NCBI GenBank assembly: GCA_026826555.1
Contig: JAKSZT010054570.1
Span: forward strand, 3,168,959 to 3,232,958
Direction of reading: 5' to 3'
Length of the DNA stretch: 64,000 nucleotides
DNA from: Tolypeutes matacus
Taxonomy: Eukaryota > Chordata > Mammalia > Cingulata > Chlamyphoridae
Below, piece after piece: positions 43,838 through 56,169 of this stretch. The notes under the pieces are model-generated. The model worked only from the letters and a program-made list of their open reading frames with translations. It had not been told where the DNA came from and ran no database searches. Position numbers and translations under genes: made by a program. Every line of letters begins with the position of its first letter. The first letter of the stretch is position 1.

Positions 43838-43975
43838 TTTTGAGCACTTACTACTCATCAGGCCTTGTTCAGAAAGCTTTCTAGACATTTGTTCCCTCTG
43901 TCCTTGCAAACCCTCTGTGGTAGGTTCTAATATCATCCCCGTTTCCTGGTTAAGGAAACTGTCTTAGCTGTTCCT
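43838..43975 (-). repeat. MIR SINE 3' part, reverse
   Basis: TTTGAGCACTTACTACTCAT, GGTAGGTTCTAATATCATCC and CCCGTTTCCTGGTTAAGGAA follow the reversed MIR. Confidence 0.7.
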
Positions 43976-43984
43976 TTGGACCTT

Positions 43985-44140
43985 CCCTGACCTCTCCAAA
44001 GAAAAAGCATTCATTTTTCTTCTGAAGCCCTAATTAGCATTTTTTGTGTTTCTCTTATGATACATATCATATTATCCCATGTATTTGAAATAATTCATGC
44101 ATTGTCCTATCCCCTGAAGATAAGGAATGGCTTATTCCAA
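43985..44140 (+). repeat. L2-like fragment, forward
   Basis: TTCCCTGACCTCTCCAAAG, then TTTCTCTTATGATACATATC and a CCCCTGAAGATAAGGAATGG end, resembles L2. It is diverged. Confidence 0.4.
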
Positions 44141-44626
44141 TGTTTCACCAAAGGCAAAGCCATCCACTGCATCAGAATCATGTGGCAGTTACTGAAATAA
44201 AACAACACAGTCCTTATCACTAACTGACATTAAGTTATATATACTTGTAATATATCATCTTTTTCTGTCTGTTTAAAATGTATACTTCAAGAGGTTATGG
44301 ACTCTTTGAGGAAAACAAGCCTCCCATGTTGCTCCTGCCTTCCTTTTGAAGAAGTAGGGAGGGCCCAGCTATCTGGTGCTCCGGGATCCAAATTTGCAGA
44401 AAAATGACATTTTAGAGATAGAAACATGCTCAGACATCATCTAATGCAAGAATTCTTCTTAATCTGGGGGTCCATGAGTCCCCAAAGATTTGAAACTTTC
44501 CTAAAACTTTATGTGAAATTTTGTCTAAGTTCATATGCAAGTTAACTGTAGAAAGGATCCAGAGCTTTAACTAGATTCTTAAAGGAACTTCAGCTGTCAA
44601 GCAAAGAGTTAAAATTCTCTAGGAAA
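44141..44626. other. Mostly unassigned; possible hAT-derived scrap
   Basis: AATTCTTCTTAATCTGGGGG then TCCATGAGTCCCCAAAG (44449-44485) resembles the end of a non-autonomous hAT element of the kind that starts near 61834. No second end was found. Confidence 0.3.
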
Positions 44627-44715
44627 GGGCAGCAGATATAGCTCAAGTGGTTGAGCGCCTGCTTCCCATGTACGAGGTCCTGGGTTCAATCCCCGGTACC
44701 TCCTAAAAAAAAAAA
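44627..44715 (+). mobile_element. DAS SINE, minimal head plus poly(A)
   Basis: AGCAGATATAGCTCAAGTGG, TTGAGCGCCTGCTTCCCATG, B-box GGTTCAATCCC, ACCTCC, then poly(A). It is the form closest to a tRNA in the window: box A TAGCTCAAGTGG, a tRNA-like spacing and box B. It is not a functional tRNA gene, since it lacks a proper acceptor stem and has an A-tail. Confidence 0.9.
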
Positions 44716-44720
44716 ATTCC

Positions 44721-44830
44721 TTCATTATAGATGAGGAAACTGAGACCCCAAAAGAAGTCAAACAGCTGGTACCAGTCGCAGAGTTGGAAGCAGGATCCAC
44801 ACATGTTCATTCCGAAGTTGTCTTTTTACA
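44721..44830 (-). repeat. MIR SINE, reverse
   Basis: CATTATAGATGAGGAAACTG, then AGACCCCAAAAGAAGTCAAA and GCAGAGTTGGAAGCAGGATC, is the reversed MIR core. Confidence 0.75.
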
Positions 44831-46299
44831 CCCACCCCGCATCTATGAACCATCACTGGCGAAGCCAGATCACCATCCTGGACCATTTGACTCTCAGAGT
44901 AGCTCCTTCATTGTATGTATGACTAAGTCTTGGGCAAAAACAGCCAAGCATGACTTTCCCCTTCCGAACAATTTAATTATTCACAAATTTGCGTGCGGTG
45001 AGAACATCAGACAAGGATGAAGGCACAAATTTGCCCTAAGCCTCTTTCAAATGGCATTTCATACCAAGGCAGTACAGGGCATCTTCACATGCCCTTGTTC
45101 ACCAGATGCCCTCAGCAAATAAAGAACTCATTTTCCTTCCCTGCTGCTAATGCCTCCTATTTTTTCATGCTTTTTTATAATGGTAAGTGCCCATGAAATA
45201 TCATTCCTACCACATGTCCTTCTGGCTCTTTTTTCAACATAGTGAATTCCAAATCAGCTCTGCTAGAATGAAAAAGAATGAAAATAATATTCACAAGCCT
45301 TTTGGGAGGGGTGCAGGGAGGGATATAAAGAAATTGGGGACTGGGACATATTTCAGCTTCAGTCGAAAGCATATAAATTGTCCTTTATTTTTAAGCGATT
45401 TACTCTACTCACAGAATGCTCTGGAAGGTATTCTGGGGTACCATATAAACCAACTTTTCCAGTTAGTCCCTTATATTACAAGGATCAGAGACTGCCTCAT
45501 GTTACCTTTGGAAAAGGAATGTTTTGGACCTGGAATTGGAAAGCTGCTGAGAAGAGAAGTAGCTCCAGGGCCAGCTGGCCCCTTCTCATAGGCTGCAAGG
45601 TCTCTCTCCACATTTGTGTCTTTCTCTCTACCAACCAGCTTCCTCAGCAGCTTCATCGTTTTCTCCTAATAACTTAGGCCTCCACAAGCCTTCAGTGTGC
45701 CATGGACCCATGTGCCAAATAGCAACCCTGTTAGCTTTTGTCCCTGGAGCTAATTTGCCAGATATCTTGGTATTTCCTGGTTCAAACTCCCAAGAGAGGG
45801 AATCTGACTGACCGTATTTATAAGGTCCCATGTCATTGCCCCAACTATGGCATGGCCTCCAGGGATGGGGTGCCCACCAAGGGACCAATCATCAGTGGCC
45901 ATCGGGGTGCTCTATGGTATTAAACTAGGCTACCTTGGCTTCCTCAAGCTTTCCTCAAAGGCTGTGGGCAGACTCAGGTACGATGTCTGCCCCTGGTACA
46001 ATGACTGACATTAGTCACAGACGGACTAAACCAGGTAGTTTCTATAGTATCCCAGAGTAGGCTTGTACTGATTAGTGAGAGCCAATTGTGAAATTCCCAG
46101 GAATTTCATGAGCTAATTGTTAATCCATTGGTAGTTTGAAATTGGCGACAGCAGGAGTGTCCATAGCTCAGATACCGGCAAATGCTACAAATTAAGGGGG
46201 GTGGGTTGGTTGTTTTTTCTGGTGAGCTAGTTTACCAATCCACCACTGCTGCATTAATGGTCAGAGAAGAAGAAAAAAGAAATGCAGGTAACCAAGGCA
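44831..46299. other. Unassigned intronic sequence
   Basis: Several frames of 60-134 codons overlap in different frames and strands between 45187 and 45923. None shows a domain or codon pattern that persists. Confidence 0.4.
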
Positions 46300-46730
46300 C
46301 CTCACAATCTGACCCAATCTGTATCATTTCTCTCTTCTCCCGTTCACCCACCCATTGCTCCAGCTGGAACTGACAACTTTCTCATCCACCTGCCACAAAT
46401 GTCTGCTTGAGAACCACTGCTCGTGCAGAGCCATATCTCCAGCCTTCCCAAACTTGAACGCTCATCTCTATAAAGTTCACCTTCTTCCCTGAACCTCCCC
46501 ATTGCCATCAATGTGAATAACCACTGCTTCTCCAAACTTCCGTAACTCAAACTGTACTTCTCTATAACTCTTTTCATGTTCAGTCTTCCACTATGGTCAT
46601 TTATGGTTTCATGTCTTAATTATAAACTTCCCCTAGGCAAGGTCTATGCCCGCTTCTGCTCTGGATCTTTCCAAGTGCTGAGCAAATATATAGTGCTCAG
46701 GTAGATATATGGTACATATGAGGAATGAAT
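46300..46730 (+). repeat. L2 LINE 3' end, forward, diverged
   Basis: CACAATCTGACCCAATCTGT, CTTCCCTGAACCTCCCCATT, AACTTCCCCTAGGCAAGGTC and AGTGCTGAGCAAATATATAG are in the order of the L2 end. Confidence 0.5.
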
Positions 46731-47444
46731 ACATAACATTCATTTCCATAGGTCTCTGTCAGCCTTCGTGCACTTACAATTCTAGACCTGCTAATTCACA
46801 AGTTCCCAACTGATCTGAGCCCCTGACAAGTGAATCAGCAACAGGATTCACGCCAGGAGGGCTGTTAAAGGCATGCACCTGATGTGCAAATAAATTACTC
46901 ACTAGATCTAAATGCCTGCAAGCGGTGGTGAGGGGAGTGAGGGATTAAACTACAGGGGTTAAACTTTGATCTGGAAAGCAGACTCGTACTTCAAATTACA
47001 CTCAACCTGCTGTTCAAACCGATCTCTTTTTACTACTTTGAGAAAGATGACTCGGAGGGCAAGGGGAAATCCTGCAACTGGAAACCAGATGAACAAGATC
47101 ACAAGTTCAGTCTCAAGTGGAGAAAATTAGTTCGCCATGCTATGGATCACTTAACTCACCTGAAAAGTATATAAAGGCCACCAAGAAGTTAGAAGGAAAA
47201 CTATCAGATTGCAATTGGCACATCAAGAAAAAAGCCACCAAGTAATGGGGTTTCTCGCACCGAAGCCTTGTCTGTACAAAGTCTCCCAAGTAAATGAGGC
47301 AGAAAAATCAATGGCACACCAGCTTTAGATGTTATATTTCTTGTGGTCGATGAACGGGTCTTACTGACACTGCATAATGAATTTGCAGAAATTTTCAAAA
47401 CTGAAAAATTCTTTACAATCTGAGATGCTGGAAGGTAGTAAAAA
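46731..47444. other. Unassigned intronic sequence
   Basis: No repeat or exon recognised. Two short frames occur, without domains. Confidence 0.4.
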
Positions 47445-47545
47445 ACATCTCCATTTTACAGATGGAAAAGCTAAAGAGAGTCAAGCCACTTGATTATATC
47501 TGTAACAGAGATTAAAATACAACTTCAGTTCTCCCTAAACCAGGT
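47445..47545 (-). repeat. MIR SINE, reverse
   Basis: CATCTCCATTTTACAGATGG then AGAGAGTCAAGCCACTTGAT and AACAGAGATTAAAATACAAC follows the reversed MIR core. Confidence 0.65.
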
Positions 47546-48789
47546 ATAAATATTTCTCTGTTGGGTTCATTCCACCCATCATCCCCTCAAATCCTAAAAC
47601 ACGTGACCTTTAAGAAATGGATACTACCTGAAGCTTAATGCAAACACATGGTGCTAAAAAAACTAGCAAAGAATTTTCAGAATTTAGGAAAAAAAACATG
47701 GTAGAGTGTTTCAGTGAGGAAACAAACCCTCTAATCTACCCAAAGTATAAAACCCTGTCACTCAAGGCTGCTGATAAATGCACGATGATAAAGACATGCA
47801 TTATAGTGGAACACATGTTTCATTTTAGATATCATTTATATTTCCTCCATCTGTAATTTCCTGATAACAGTCGTTTTCTAAGACAGGACCGCAGAGATGC
47901 TGTACTTTACCTGAAGTGTTTTACAACTGTTAGCTAAAGCCTTCCCAACACGGAATTTTGCCCCCAGGGACCTATAAGAAATCAAACCAAAAATAAAGGG
48001 AGAAAAAAAGAGGAAATGAAAGCAAAAATACACGTGTCCATATGTTCCCCCTAACATGCTAAGAACTGACACTTAACAATTTTGTCTTTTAGGGCAACAA
48101 ATGAGGGGCTCTATATTTTCCTGGCCTAAAATCCATCCTCCTGCCACTGCATTAAATAAAAATCAAAATGCCACCAAAGATTAGAAAGGTGATGGGGTTA
48201 TGGTTTGCTTCACAGAGTGAGCTATTTGCTTTTGAAATAAATCACGTTGTCAAAATCTGAACTGAGAAAGCAGACCCCGTATCTAATTCAGGAAAGAAAA
48301 TATAAGAGACAGATTCAAACTTTCCAAGGCTCTTGGTTTTTAGATCACAGCTCAAACATGAAAAGAATTTTTCCGCAGACTCAACCCATTTCTGAATTTG
48401 TGAATTGACCAGAAGACCTCCCTGAAAAAGCTATCAACTAATCTGAAAACAATCTTGAATAGCAACCCTTTCTGTGCCAATGCTGAACTGGATACCAACC
48501 TCTCTCAAGGCAGAGTAACGTTCTCCTGGGAAAAAAAGTAAGTCTGGGATAGTCTACACACAGACTGAAGGAGGCATCAGTCTTCTTTAAGGCAGAAAAA
48601 GGCACACAAGAGAATCATTCAGGAATTCTGTCCTCAATGGATTCCTGTTTTCAGATTCTAAGATAATCTGAGAGATGGGAACAGAATGGCGGGTCTAGGG
48701 CTACAGGTCATAAATGGTTATGAATTCATGAGGCTGGAAAAGATGTATTTGCGGCAATTGCTCGGGTCAAAGGGAAGGAAACTAGCCCT
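47546..48789. other. Unassigned sequence with an exon-like block
   Basis: No repeat recognised. At 47911-47971 on the minus strand a 61-bp block is bounded by a TTCTTATAG acceptor and a CAG/GTAAAG donor. It is discussed in the findings and not called as a gene feature. Confidence 0.4.
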
Positions 48790-49260
48790 ACACACACTTT
48801 CTATGTGCTTTCTATATATCCCTTATCTTACATAATCCTCACAGTCACCCCATGAGCCACTCAACATGGTAGGTGCTCACAGAATCAGAGGGTGGGAAGC
48901 GGCTGTGGCTCAAGCGATTGGGCTCCCGTTTACCATATGGGAGGCCCCGGGTTCAATTCCTGGGGCCTCCTGGTGAAGGCAAGCCAGCCGCGACAGCCAG
49001 AGAGCTGGCGTAGCAAGATGACGCAACAAAAGGGAGACAAGCAGACACAGAAAAACGCACAGCAAATGGACACAGCAAGCACAAGCAGCAAGGGGTGGGG
49101 TTGGGGGCGGGGATAAATAAATAAATAACTAAAATAAACCTTTAAAAAAAAAAAAAGAATCAGAGGGGTAAGGTAAGTTAGCCACCAAAACACAGCCAGT
49201 GGTTGAAAAGAACTGTAATTAAAACCCAAGTGGTCCTCACTCAAAACATCCATGTTGGTT
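48790..49260 (-). repeat. MIR SINE, reverse, split by a DAS SINE
   Basis: Before the SINE: TACATAATCCTCACAGTCAC then CCCATGAGCCACTCAACATG. After it: GGTAAGGTAAGTTAGCCACC, AAAACACAGCCAGTGGTTGA. Removing the SINE and one copy of its duplication restores a continuous reversed MIR. Confidence 0.7.
48893..49155 (+). mobile_element. DAS SINE, long form, inside a MIR
   Basis: Head GGGAAGCGGCTGTGGCTCAA, B-box GGTTCAATTCC, GAGAGCTGGCGTAGCAAGAT linker, CACAGCAAGCACAAGCAGCA core end, (AAAT)n and poly(A). The perfect 12-bp duplication AGAATCAGAGGG lies at 48881-48892 and 49156-49167. Confidence 0.95.
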
Positions 49261-50639
49261 AGTAGTGCGTGAATTGATTAATTTAATTATTAAGAGTAAT
49301 GCGTCTCTTAGCATTCCAGATTGTTCTCAGACAAAAGCACAGGACCCCATAGCTAAAATCCCATCACCCAGAGACCCCTGGGAGTTCAAACATTTTCCAG
49401 ATGATCCTCGCAAGGCCAGGCCAGGCCATTTACAGAGCAACCTACAAAACTCCTTGAAATCAGAAATATACTAGATTCTAAACTGGACCTTTGAGGACAG
49501 GTTCAGAGCCAATGAATATTAATTACTTAGTAATCGGCCTTGCTCTGCAAAGAAGGGACACCTGGTTGCTGGGCTAATGTATTGTTAGGCAGGCCCACTG
49601 CACCAGGAAGTGTGCTAATCTTATTCCTACTTCTCACTTGGCAGAAAGCCTTAGTTGACTTCACAATGGCAGAGTCATAAAAGGTTGTATACTCCACCTT
49701 CAAAAACTTCCTCCTATCCCAGCCTCAAGAAGCTACTCCCAATAACGTCACTCTGCAATAAATGGCTCCTGTTTCTACCTTGACAATTCTGATTTCAAGC
49801 ACTGGACTGGCCACAAGACACTAGAGTCCACAGGGCAAAAAGCAGCACGGTTCTGAGGTTAGCTAAGTGTGTGGCAATGAGCAAATCAGCCAACATCCGT
49901 GTCTCAATCTTCCTCAGGATCTCAGAACATGCTTTATTATTTTTTTTTAAGCATCTAATAATATTAGTAGTGCTAGTAAACTATAGAATTATGTTAAAGG
50001 TTTTATTTCATTATTTGAAATATTTTATTTTCTATAATGTATACATCATGGGACTGTCCATTACCCTATCAAAATAAGAAAATTACATCAGAGTTTATTG
50101 TCCTCAAGCACACAGAGGAGTCAGAGCCTGAGACTAATGGTTTATCCTCCATGAAATACCTATTTAGATCATTAAACACCAAAAAATTAAAATTAATCAG
50201 ATGTGATTCCACATTTTTTTATTTAGAATTATAAGTATACGAGACTAGCATAAGCATGAAAATTCCATTTTGCCCTTAACTGAAGCAAAACCTTGGATTT
50301 GGTTTTTGATTATAATCAAAGAAATGGAGTGGGTCATAAGTAATTAACTGTAGAAAGCAAAATTATACATGGCATCAAGAATACAGGAATATATATAAAG
50401 GTGCATTTTTGCTAGAATGTGTAAGAGTGAGCCTAGTTTAGGAGACAGTAGAAGATCTCCTTGCCAAACCCAGCCAAGACATCCTGCATGATTTGGGGCA
50501 AACCACCAAAATTGTTTGTTTTAGTCGCCAGATCTCTAATATAGATGTAACAACAGCTGCTTCTTTGGGACACAAGAATCACATTAATAATAATAGGAAT
50601 TGTTAAACTCAATTTATTTTTGTGTGTGAATTAGTAATC
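49261..50639. other. Mostly unassigned; possible MIR scraps
   Basis: AGCTAAGTGTGTGGCAATGA (49862-49881) and ATGATTTGGGGCAAACCACC (50489-50508) look like MIR-core remnants. The rest is AT-rich and unassigned. Confidence 0.35.
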
Positions 50640-52200
50640 CATTCATGTGGTTAAAAACTCCAAAAGGTACAAAACATATTCAATACAAACTCTTTCTACT
50701 TCTGACACCCAGCCACCCAGTCTTTTCCTAGAAGCAATCAATGGACAATTTCTCATGTATATTTTCAGAAATGGTCTACCATTTACAAGTACAAACAAAA
50801 ACATACTTTTTGGGGGGTCTATTTACTTGCTCCTTAAAAGTGTCCCTGATACCTAATGGATACTGTATACATGTTTTGCATCTTGTTTTTTTACCCAAAT
50901 ATATATATTTTGGAGCCAGTGTCAATGTATAGATATACAGAGTTGCCTCATTCTTTGCTTTCTTAAATTTTTATTTAAGAAAAGTGCACATACCATGCAG
51001 GTACATCTCAATGAATTTTCACAGACTGAATATACCTATATAACCAGTACCCTGATCAAGAAACAAGACAAACATTACCAATAACCTAAATGCCCTCCTC
51101 AATTCCCCCTCCAGCACATCCACCCACCTCCCACCTGCTGTCATCAAAGGTAACCACTATCCAATTTCTAAGAACACAGATTAGCATTACCTGTGTTTGT
51201 ATTTCTAATAAATGGAATAATACAGTATGTATTCTTTTGTGTCTACCTTCTTTTAACCTTAAGCTTTTGAGATTTATCCATTTGTTGTGTATATATGTAT
51301 GTAAATCGTTCATTCTCATTACCCTATAGTATTTCATCGTGTGAAGATACCACAATTTATTTACCTATGCAACAACTGGTAGGGGTGTGTGTATGGTTTC
51401 CAGCCTGGGGCTATTTCAAATAGTGTGCTACAAACATTCTTGCACTAGTCTTTTTTATGGAGATGTATTTTCATTCTTCTAGGAAGAGAAATGTCAGGTC
51501 TCAGGGTAGATCTCTCGTTAACTTTTCTAGGAACTGCTAAACAACTTTCTGAAGTGGTTGTAACAATTTATACTCCCACTATGAGTACATGAGACTCTCC
51601 ACTGCTGCACATGCTCACAAACAGTTGGTATGTCTGTCCTTTTCATTGTAGTTCTCCTGGTTGTAGTGGTGTGGCATTATGTTTATATTTCCCTGATGAT
51701 GGGTGAAAATCAGTACTCTTTCACCTGCTTATTGGAATCTGAATATTATCTTTTATGAAGTTTCTAGTCCAATCTTTTGCCCATTTTTCTGTTGGGCTAT
51801 CGATTTCTCCTTATTAACTTGTAGATTTTTATATATTCTCAATATTAATTATTGGTCAGACACATATTGGGAATGCCTTCTTCCACCCTGTGCATTGCCT
51901 TTTTAATCTCTTTTACGGGTGTCTTTTAGCAAATAAACAGTCTTCATGTTAATAGGACCCAGTACCTTTATTTTTTCTTTTAAAGTTATTATAAAAATAA
52001 ATTTTAAAAAAGCAAAATAAAGTTAGTGTATTTTGAGTCCCTTTTAAAAATTCCAAAGTTATGAAAATGTTCTCTTATGCTTTCTTTTAAAAGCTTTCAC
52101 TCTTTTGCCTTTCATACATCTGGAATCACTTTTACAGGAGGAATTAACTAGGGGTCTAGATACACTTTTCAACATGGACAGAAGCAATTGACCCAACACT
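50640..52200 (-). mobile_element. Old L1 3' half, reverse
   Basis: The reversed 3' UTR and ORF2 end: GTAACCACTATCCAATTTCT, GTGTCTACCTTCTTTTAACC, AACTTTCTGAAGTGGTTGTA, TTTGCCCATTTTTCTGTTGG. No frame survives. The first 300 bp may be a separate LINE fragment. Confidence 0.75.
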
Positions 52201-52214
52201 ACTTATCAAAAAGA

Positions 52215-52450
52215 CCATCCTTTAATTACTGCATTGCAATGTCATCTTTGTCAAACAGTTTGTCTACCACTGAGTCTGATTCTTTTTAATGGCTGTATAG
52301 TATTCCATTGTATATACATGCCATAATTTTCTAACGCCTCCCCAACTGATCAACACTTAAGTTGTTTTGATGTTTTTACTACAAATAATGCTGTAACAAA
52401 TAGCCCTGTCCATATATCACTCCCTACATGTGAGTATTCTTGTAGGATAT
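52215..52450 (-). mobile_element. L1 fragment, reverse
   Basis: TAATTACTGCATTGCAATGT, then GGCTGTATAGTATTCCATTG and CAAATAATGCTGTAACAAAT, is another reversed L1 ORF2/3' segment. It is probably a second element or a rearranged part of the preceding one. Confidence 0.65.
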
Positions 52451-53024
52451 ACTTGATAGAGGTTACACCAATTTTAATAGGATTTTTAAAACCACAACAA
52501 ACTCCACAGTATTATTATAAAATACAGTACATCATAATTTCAATTATAGTAAAATTCACAACATTTTTGAGCATTAGGATCTCTTTTTTAAAAACCAATA
52601 AATGTGTAACTATGCTTCTATTATCAATCAATTAAGAAAATATGTAGGCATATAAATTCACAGAATCCTGCAAGACGGAAACTAACAATCTAAAACAAAC
52701 TGTGCCATCATGTTCTGATTGACAGGCCTTCTCTGCTTAGCAACACCATCTTGCTGTTTACTCCTGTATGGAGGAAGCTCAAAGCTCAGCAGCAGCACCT
52801 CCGATACAAGATGATAGTGCCCCTGTTCCAGGAAGAGTTTGCACCAGAAGGAGAAGGACAGAGGCCATCTCTGCATGGGATGAGGCTGTACTTCTTCCTG
52901 GAGAATAAAGCCCACCATTTCTATCAGGGAGAAGAGGGCAGAGAGAAGCTGAATCCGCTGTGAGAATGAGGAGCCTTATTTAAATTTTTCCGAAGCCTCG
53001 GAATATGGCATCTGCACTCTGGTT
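52451..53024. other. Unassigned; GC-richer block with frames on both strands
   Basis: Between 52680 and 52975 the sequence is clearly GC-richer than its flanks. It carries a 70-codon plus frame and a 78-codon minus frame. Neither matches a family I know. It could be an old retrocopy or repeat. Confidence 0.4.
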
Positions 53025-53039
53025 AAAAATGCAGCTCTA

Positions 53040-53220
53040 GGGAAGCGGCTGTGGCTCAATCAGTAGGGCTCCCGTTTACCATATGGGAGGCCCCGGGTTC
53101 GGTTCCCGGGGCCTCCTGGTGAAGGCAAGCCCGCCTGCACGGCGTGGTTAGCTGACCCAGCGAGCACAAGCAGCAAGGGGGGGACAAATGAATAAATAAA
53201 TAAAATCTTAAAAAAAAAAA
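53040..53220 (+). mobile_element. DAS SINE, young monomer
   Basis: Almost identical to the copy at 2756. The A-box-like region starts at 53052, the B-box GGTTCGGTTCC is at 53096-53106, and both match Pol III promoter consensus. The duplication AAAAATGCAGCTCTA flanks it (53025-53039), repeated at 53220-53234 inside the tail boundary. Confidence 0.95.
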
Positions 53221-53234
53221 AAAATGCAGCTCTA

Positions 53235-53756
53235 AAAAAAAGGCAAATGTGCTCTCTCTTCCAGGTCATATTATAATTCTTTATCATCAGTACATGCCCA
53301 TTCCTTTACCCCTCAATACTTTGCAAACACACTGACCGTTGTTCTCAAGCACGCCTATGATGCAGTGGGAATACCATGTCACTTAACTTTGCAGCTGACA
53401 TCACATCAATACCACGGTGCTAAAGACCAAAGGCCCTGACACCAAGTGAGAAGTCAGCGGTCAAACCGTGGAACCCACAGTGTGACTTCCACTTTGCAGG
53501 CTCTAACCTTCAAAATGCACTTCCTTCCCAGAACTCTTGAAAAAGAGAAGATAGTTTAATAATAGCTCCATCTTCTTTGTAACAAAACCTCCACCTGGGA
53601 AAAACCTCAGCAAAGACACAGGCATTTTTCCACTGGGATTCAGAGGGGAGAACTAACTTTTTAGAACCCTTTAAAAGAGATTTGGTAAAGGACCTTCCTC
53701 TCCCCAGACCTATAAAAAGAAAGGAAGGAGCTAAAGGACAAGTTGAAACAAAAAGC
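53235..53756. other. Unassigned intronic sequence
   Basis: Nothing recognised. Confidence 0.4.
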
Positions 53757-53890
53757 TGCTACTGGCTGTGTGATTCTGGGTAAGTCATGTAATGCCTCTG
53801 GGGCACTTTTTTTTTCTATTAAGTAAGAGTGTTTGCCAAGAGGTGATGCTTATAAACTCCAAGATTCTATACACAAAAGGGCAAGGCTGT
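53757..53890 (+). repeat. MIR SINE, forward
   Basis: CTACTGGCTGTGTGATTCTG then GGTAAGTCATGTAATGCCTC is the MIR core. The 3' part is weak. Confidence 0.65.
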
Positions 53891-53909
53891 TAGACTTATA
53901 ACTGAATCT

Positions 53910-54298
53910 ATTTTTTAATTAAAATTTTTTTATTATTATTTAAGAAGCTTTAGATTATATAAATGTTACATAAAAAAAAATATAGGGAAGTCCCATATGC
54001 CCCTCTCCCTCCCCCTCCCACACTTGCCTACATCAGTAACATCCTTTATTAGTGTGGTACATTTGTTACAATTGATGAACACATATTGAAGTATTGCTAC
54101 TAACCATGGATTACAGTTTACATTATAGTTTATACTCTGTCTTGGACAATTTTGTAGGTTGTGAAAAAATATACAATTGCCTGTATCTGTCACTGTATAA
54201 TGTCATGCAGGACTACTCCAATGCTCCAAAAATGCCCCCATATTACACTTATTCTTCCCTCTCCCATCCCTCAGAACCTCTGGTGGCCACTGCCTTTA
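53910..54298 (-). mobile_element. Xenarthran L1-type tail, truncated, reverse
   Basis: It covers only the tail and a short part of module A of the elements at 14463 and 43011, ending after CAGAACCTCTGGTGGCCACT. The flanks TTATAACTGAATCT (53896-53909) and TTATAACTGAGTCT (54299-54312) differ at one base. It is a 5'-truncated copy. Confidence 0.82.
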
Positions 54299-54312
54299 TT
54301 ATAACTGAGTCT

Positions 54313-56169
54313 TATGACTTACTCCTATAACTAGTCTCTGGCAGGAAAGACTGAGGACAGCCTTTTTTTTCCTAGGCCTACAGAAAGGACAAAGCAAGTA
54401 CAATGCATCCTGACACAATTAACAAGCCAGTAAGCAGGATGCGTTCTTACCTTGGTGGAGTGGGGGGGGGGGGGCGGAAACAGGCTATTTTCAAAGAGGA
54501 ATTCATCTCTACTACACTTTCCTTCTCACAAGTTGTTTTAAAGGCCAAAGAACTGACCCGCTGGATGCACAGAGAGGGCATTTCAGGGGTCAACTACATC
54601 ATCTGCCACAGGCAATCAGAGAGTTTAATCTGGTGAGGAAATGTAAGAGGAAAATGGCACAATCGGGAAAAAAGTGGACAATGACTATGAAGCCCTTTGA
54701 ACAACAGAGGCTTTGCAATGGCACAGAGCTTTGAGAAAGACAAAGACTTTTGTCTTCTGCTGGGGAACTGGCTGCCAGCTATTCAGACAATTGTTTGAGT
54801 GAGCCCTGCCTGACTGATGGCCCAAGCTCTGAAGATATGACCGGAACATCACTGGGAAAAATAAAATTAACGTGATCTCTCACCGCTTTCCCTTGCTCAC
54901 CCACATGGCTTCAAACTAATGTTTGGCCTAATCTGGAAAGCACTTTTAACAAGCTTAAAGGGAAAAAAAAAAAAAAAAAAAAAAATCACAACTATTCCAG
55001 AGATTTGTGGGAGGCTAATTATAAATCAATGTTGAAAGAACTTCTTTCCTTTAATGTTTCAAAGAGAATAGGCAAATCATGGGTGGTTGTACCTAAACTG
55101 ATGAGTTTTTCTCCCTCCCCGATAAGGGAGGAAAAACTATTTTTCTATCACTGAAATGTTTAGGGGAGAACAAACTAAGTGATTTTAATCAATTTCTGAG
55201 CCACAGAGATATGGGTTAAATTCTATTACAACTCGTTTCAAAGAAATGGAACACACATTCCTATTTTTTTTTTTCTCTTTTGAAAGTACTAAAATTTTTT
55301 ATATGCACAGGGTTTTAATTATAATGCTATTATACTGAATAATGCTGGAAATAAGCTAGAATTTGGAAATACTTTGTTTTATGGAAAAATTCATTGCAGT
55401 GAGATTTGATTCCTTATCCCCAAAACTCAACAGTGGTTTATCTGTTAAAATTAAGATGAGGAGAAACCAGAAATTAATTTAAGGTTTTGGCTGACACGAT
55501 GGCTATATAAAGCCTTCTGTAAATTCAGACAAACTAATTTTTTAATAACTACTACCTTTATTTCAAAAACCCCTCACCAGCATAATAAATTCTTTTCTCT
55601 CTTTTGCTTACATTACTTATGATCTCTTACGCTATTTCTTTATCCTGTTTACAGGTAAATATATTCTTACTATTAGGCATCTCAACTCCCTTTTGGTAAT
55701 GGGAAGTAACAAACGAATTTAAATGTCTTGTTTCTTCCATTGGACTGCAACTTCTTTCTCTCCTGACTCACGTGCTCAACACAGCACTAACCCAATAAAA
55801 CTCAGAAACTTCTAAACTCTATTGATTGCTTTGGTCAGGCCTTTTCATTCCATTTAGCCAATCCTATAATACCCCTTCCTCCATGGCACCTCCATGAATA
55901 ATGGGGGAAAAAACAGCAGCAAATCCCCATTGTTCTCTTCCTACCTAATAACACAACATTGATGACATAAATTCTGTTCGCATTCCACAATGCTTACACA
56001 ATCCTTTGCTCATATATTTTATGAAATCTATTTTCTCTGTTATTAAAATGATCCTTGTACTACTGCTTTTGATTTTATCTCATGGGAAGCATGCATAGAG
56101 TGGTATTTTCCAAAGTATGGGGGGACTTCCTCTTATGATAGGCAAGATGAATTTAGTTAGACAATGGTT
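54313..56169. other. Unassigned AT-rich intronic sequence
   Basis: A run of 13 G lies at 54462-54474 and a long A-run at about 54964-54985. No exon or repeat was recognised in 1.85 kb. Confidence 0.4.

Noticed and set aside
44627..44715. Possible functional tRNA gene
   Set aside because: The A and B boxes are tRNA-like, but there is no paired acceptor stem and a poly(A) tail follows directly. It is a SINE.
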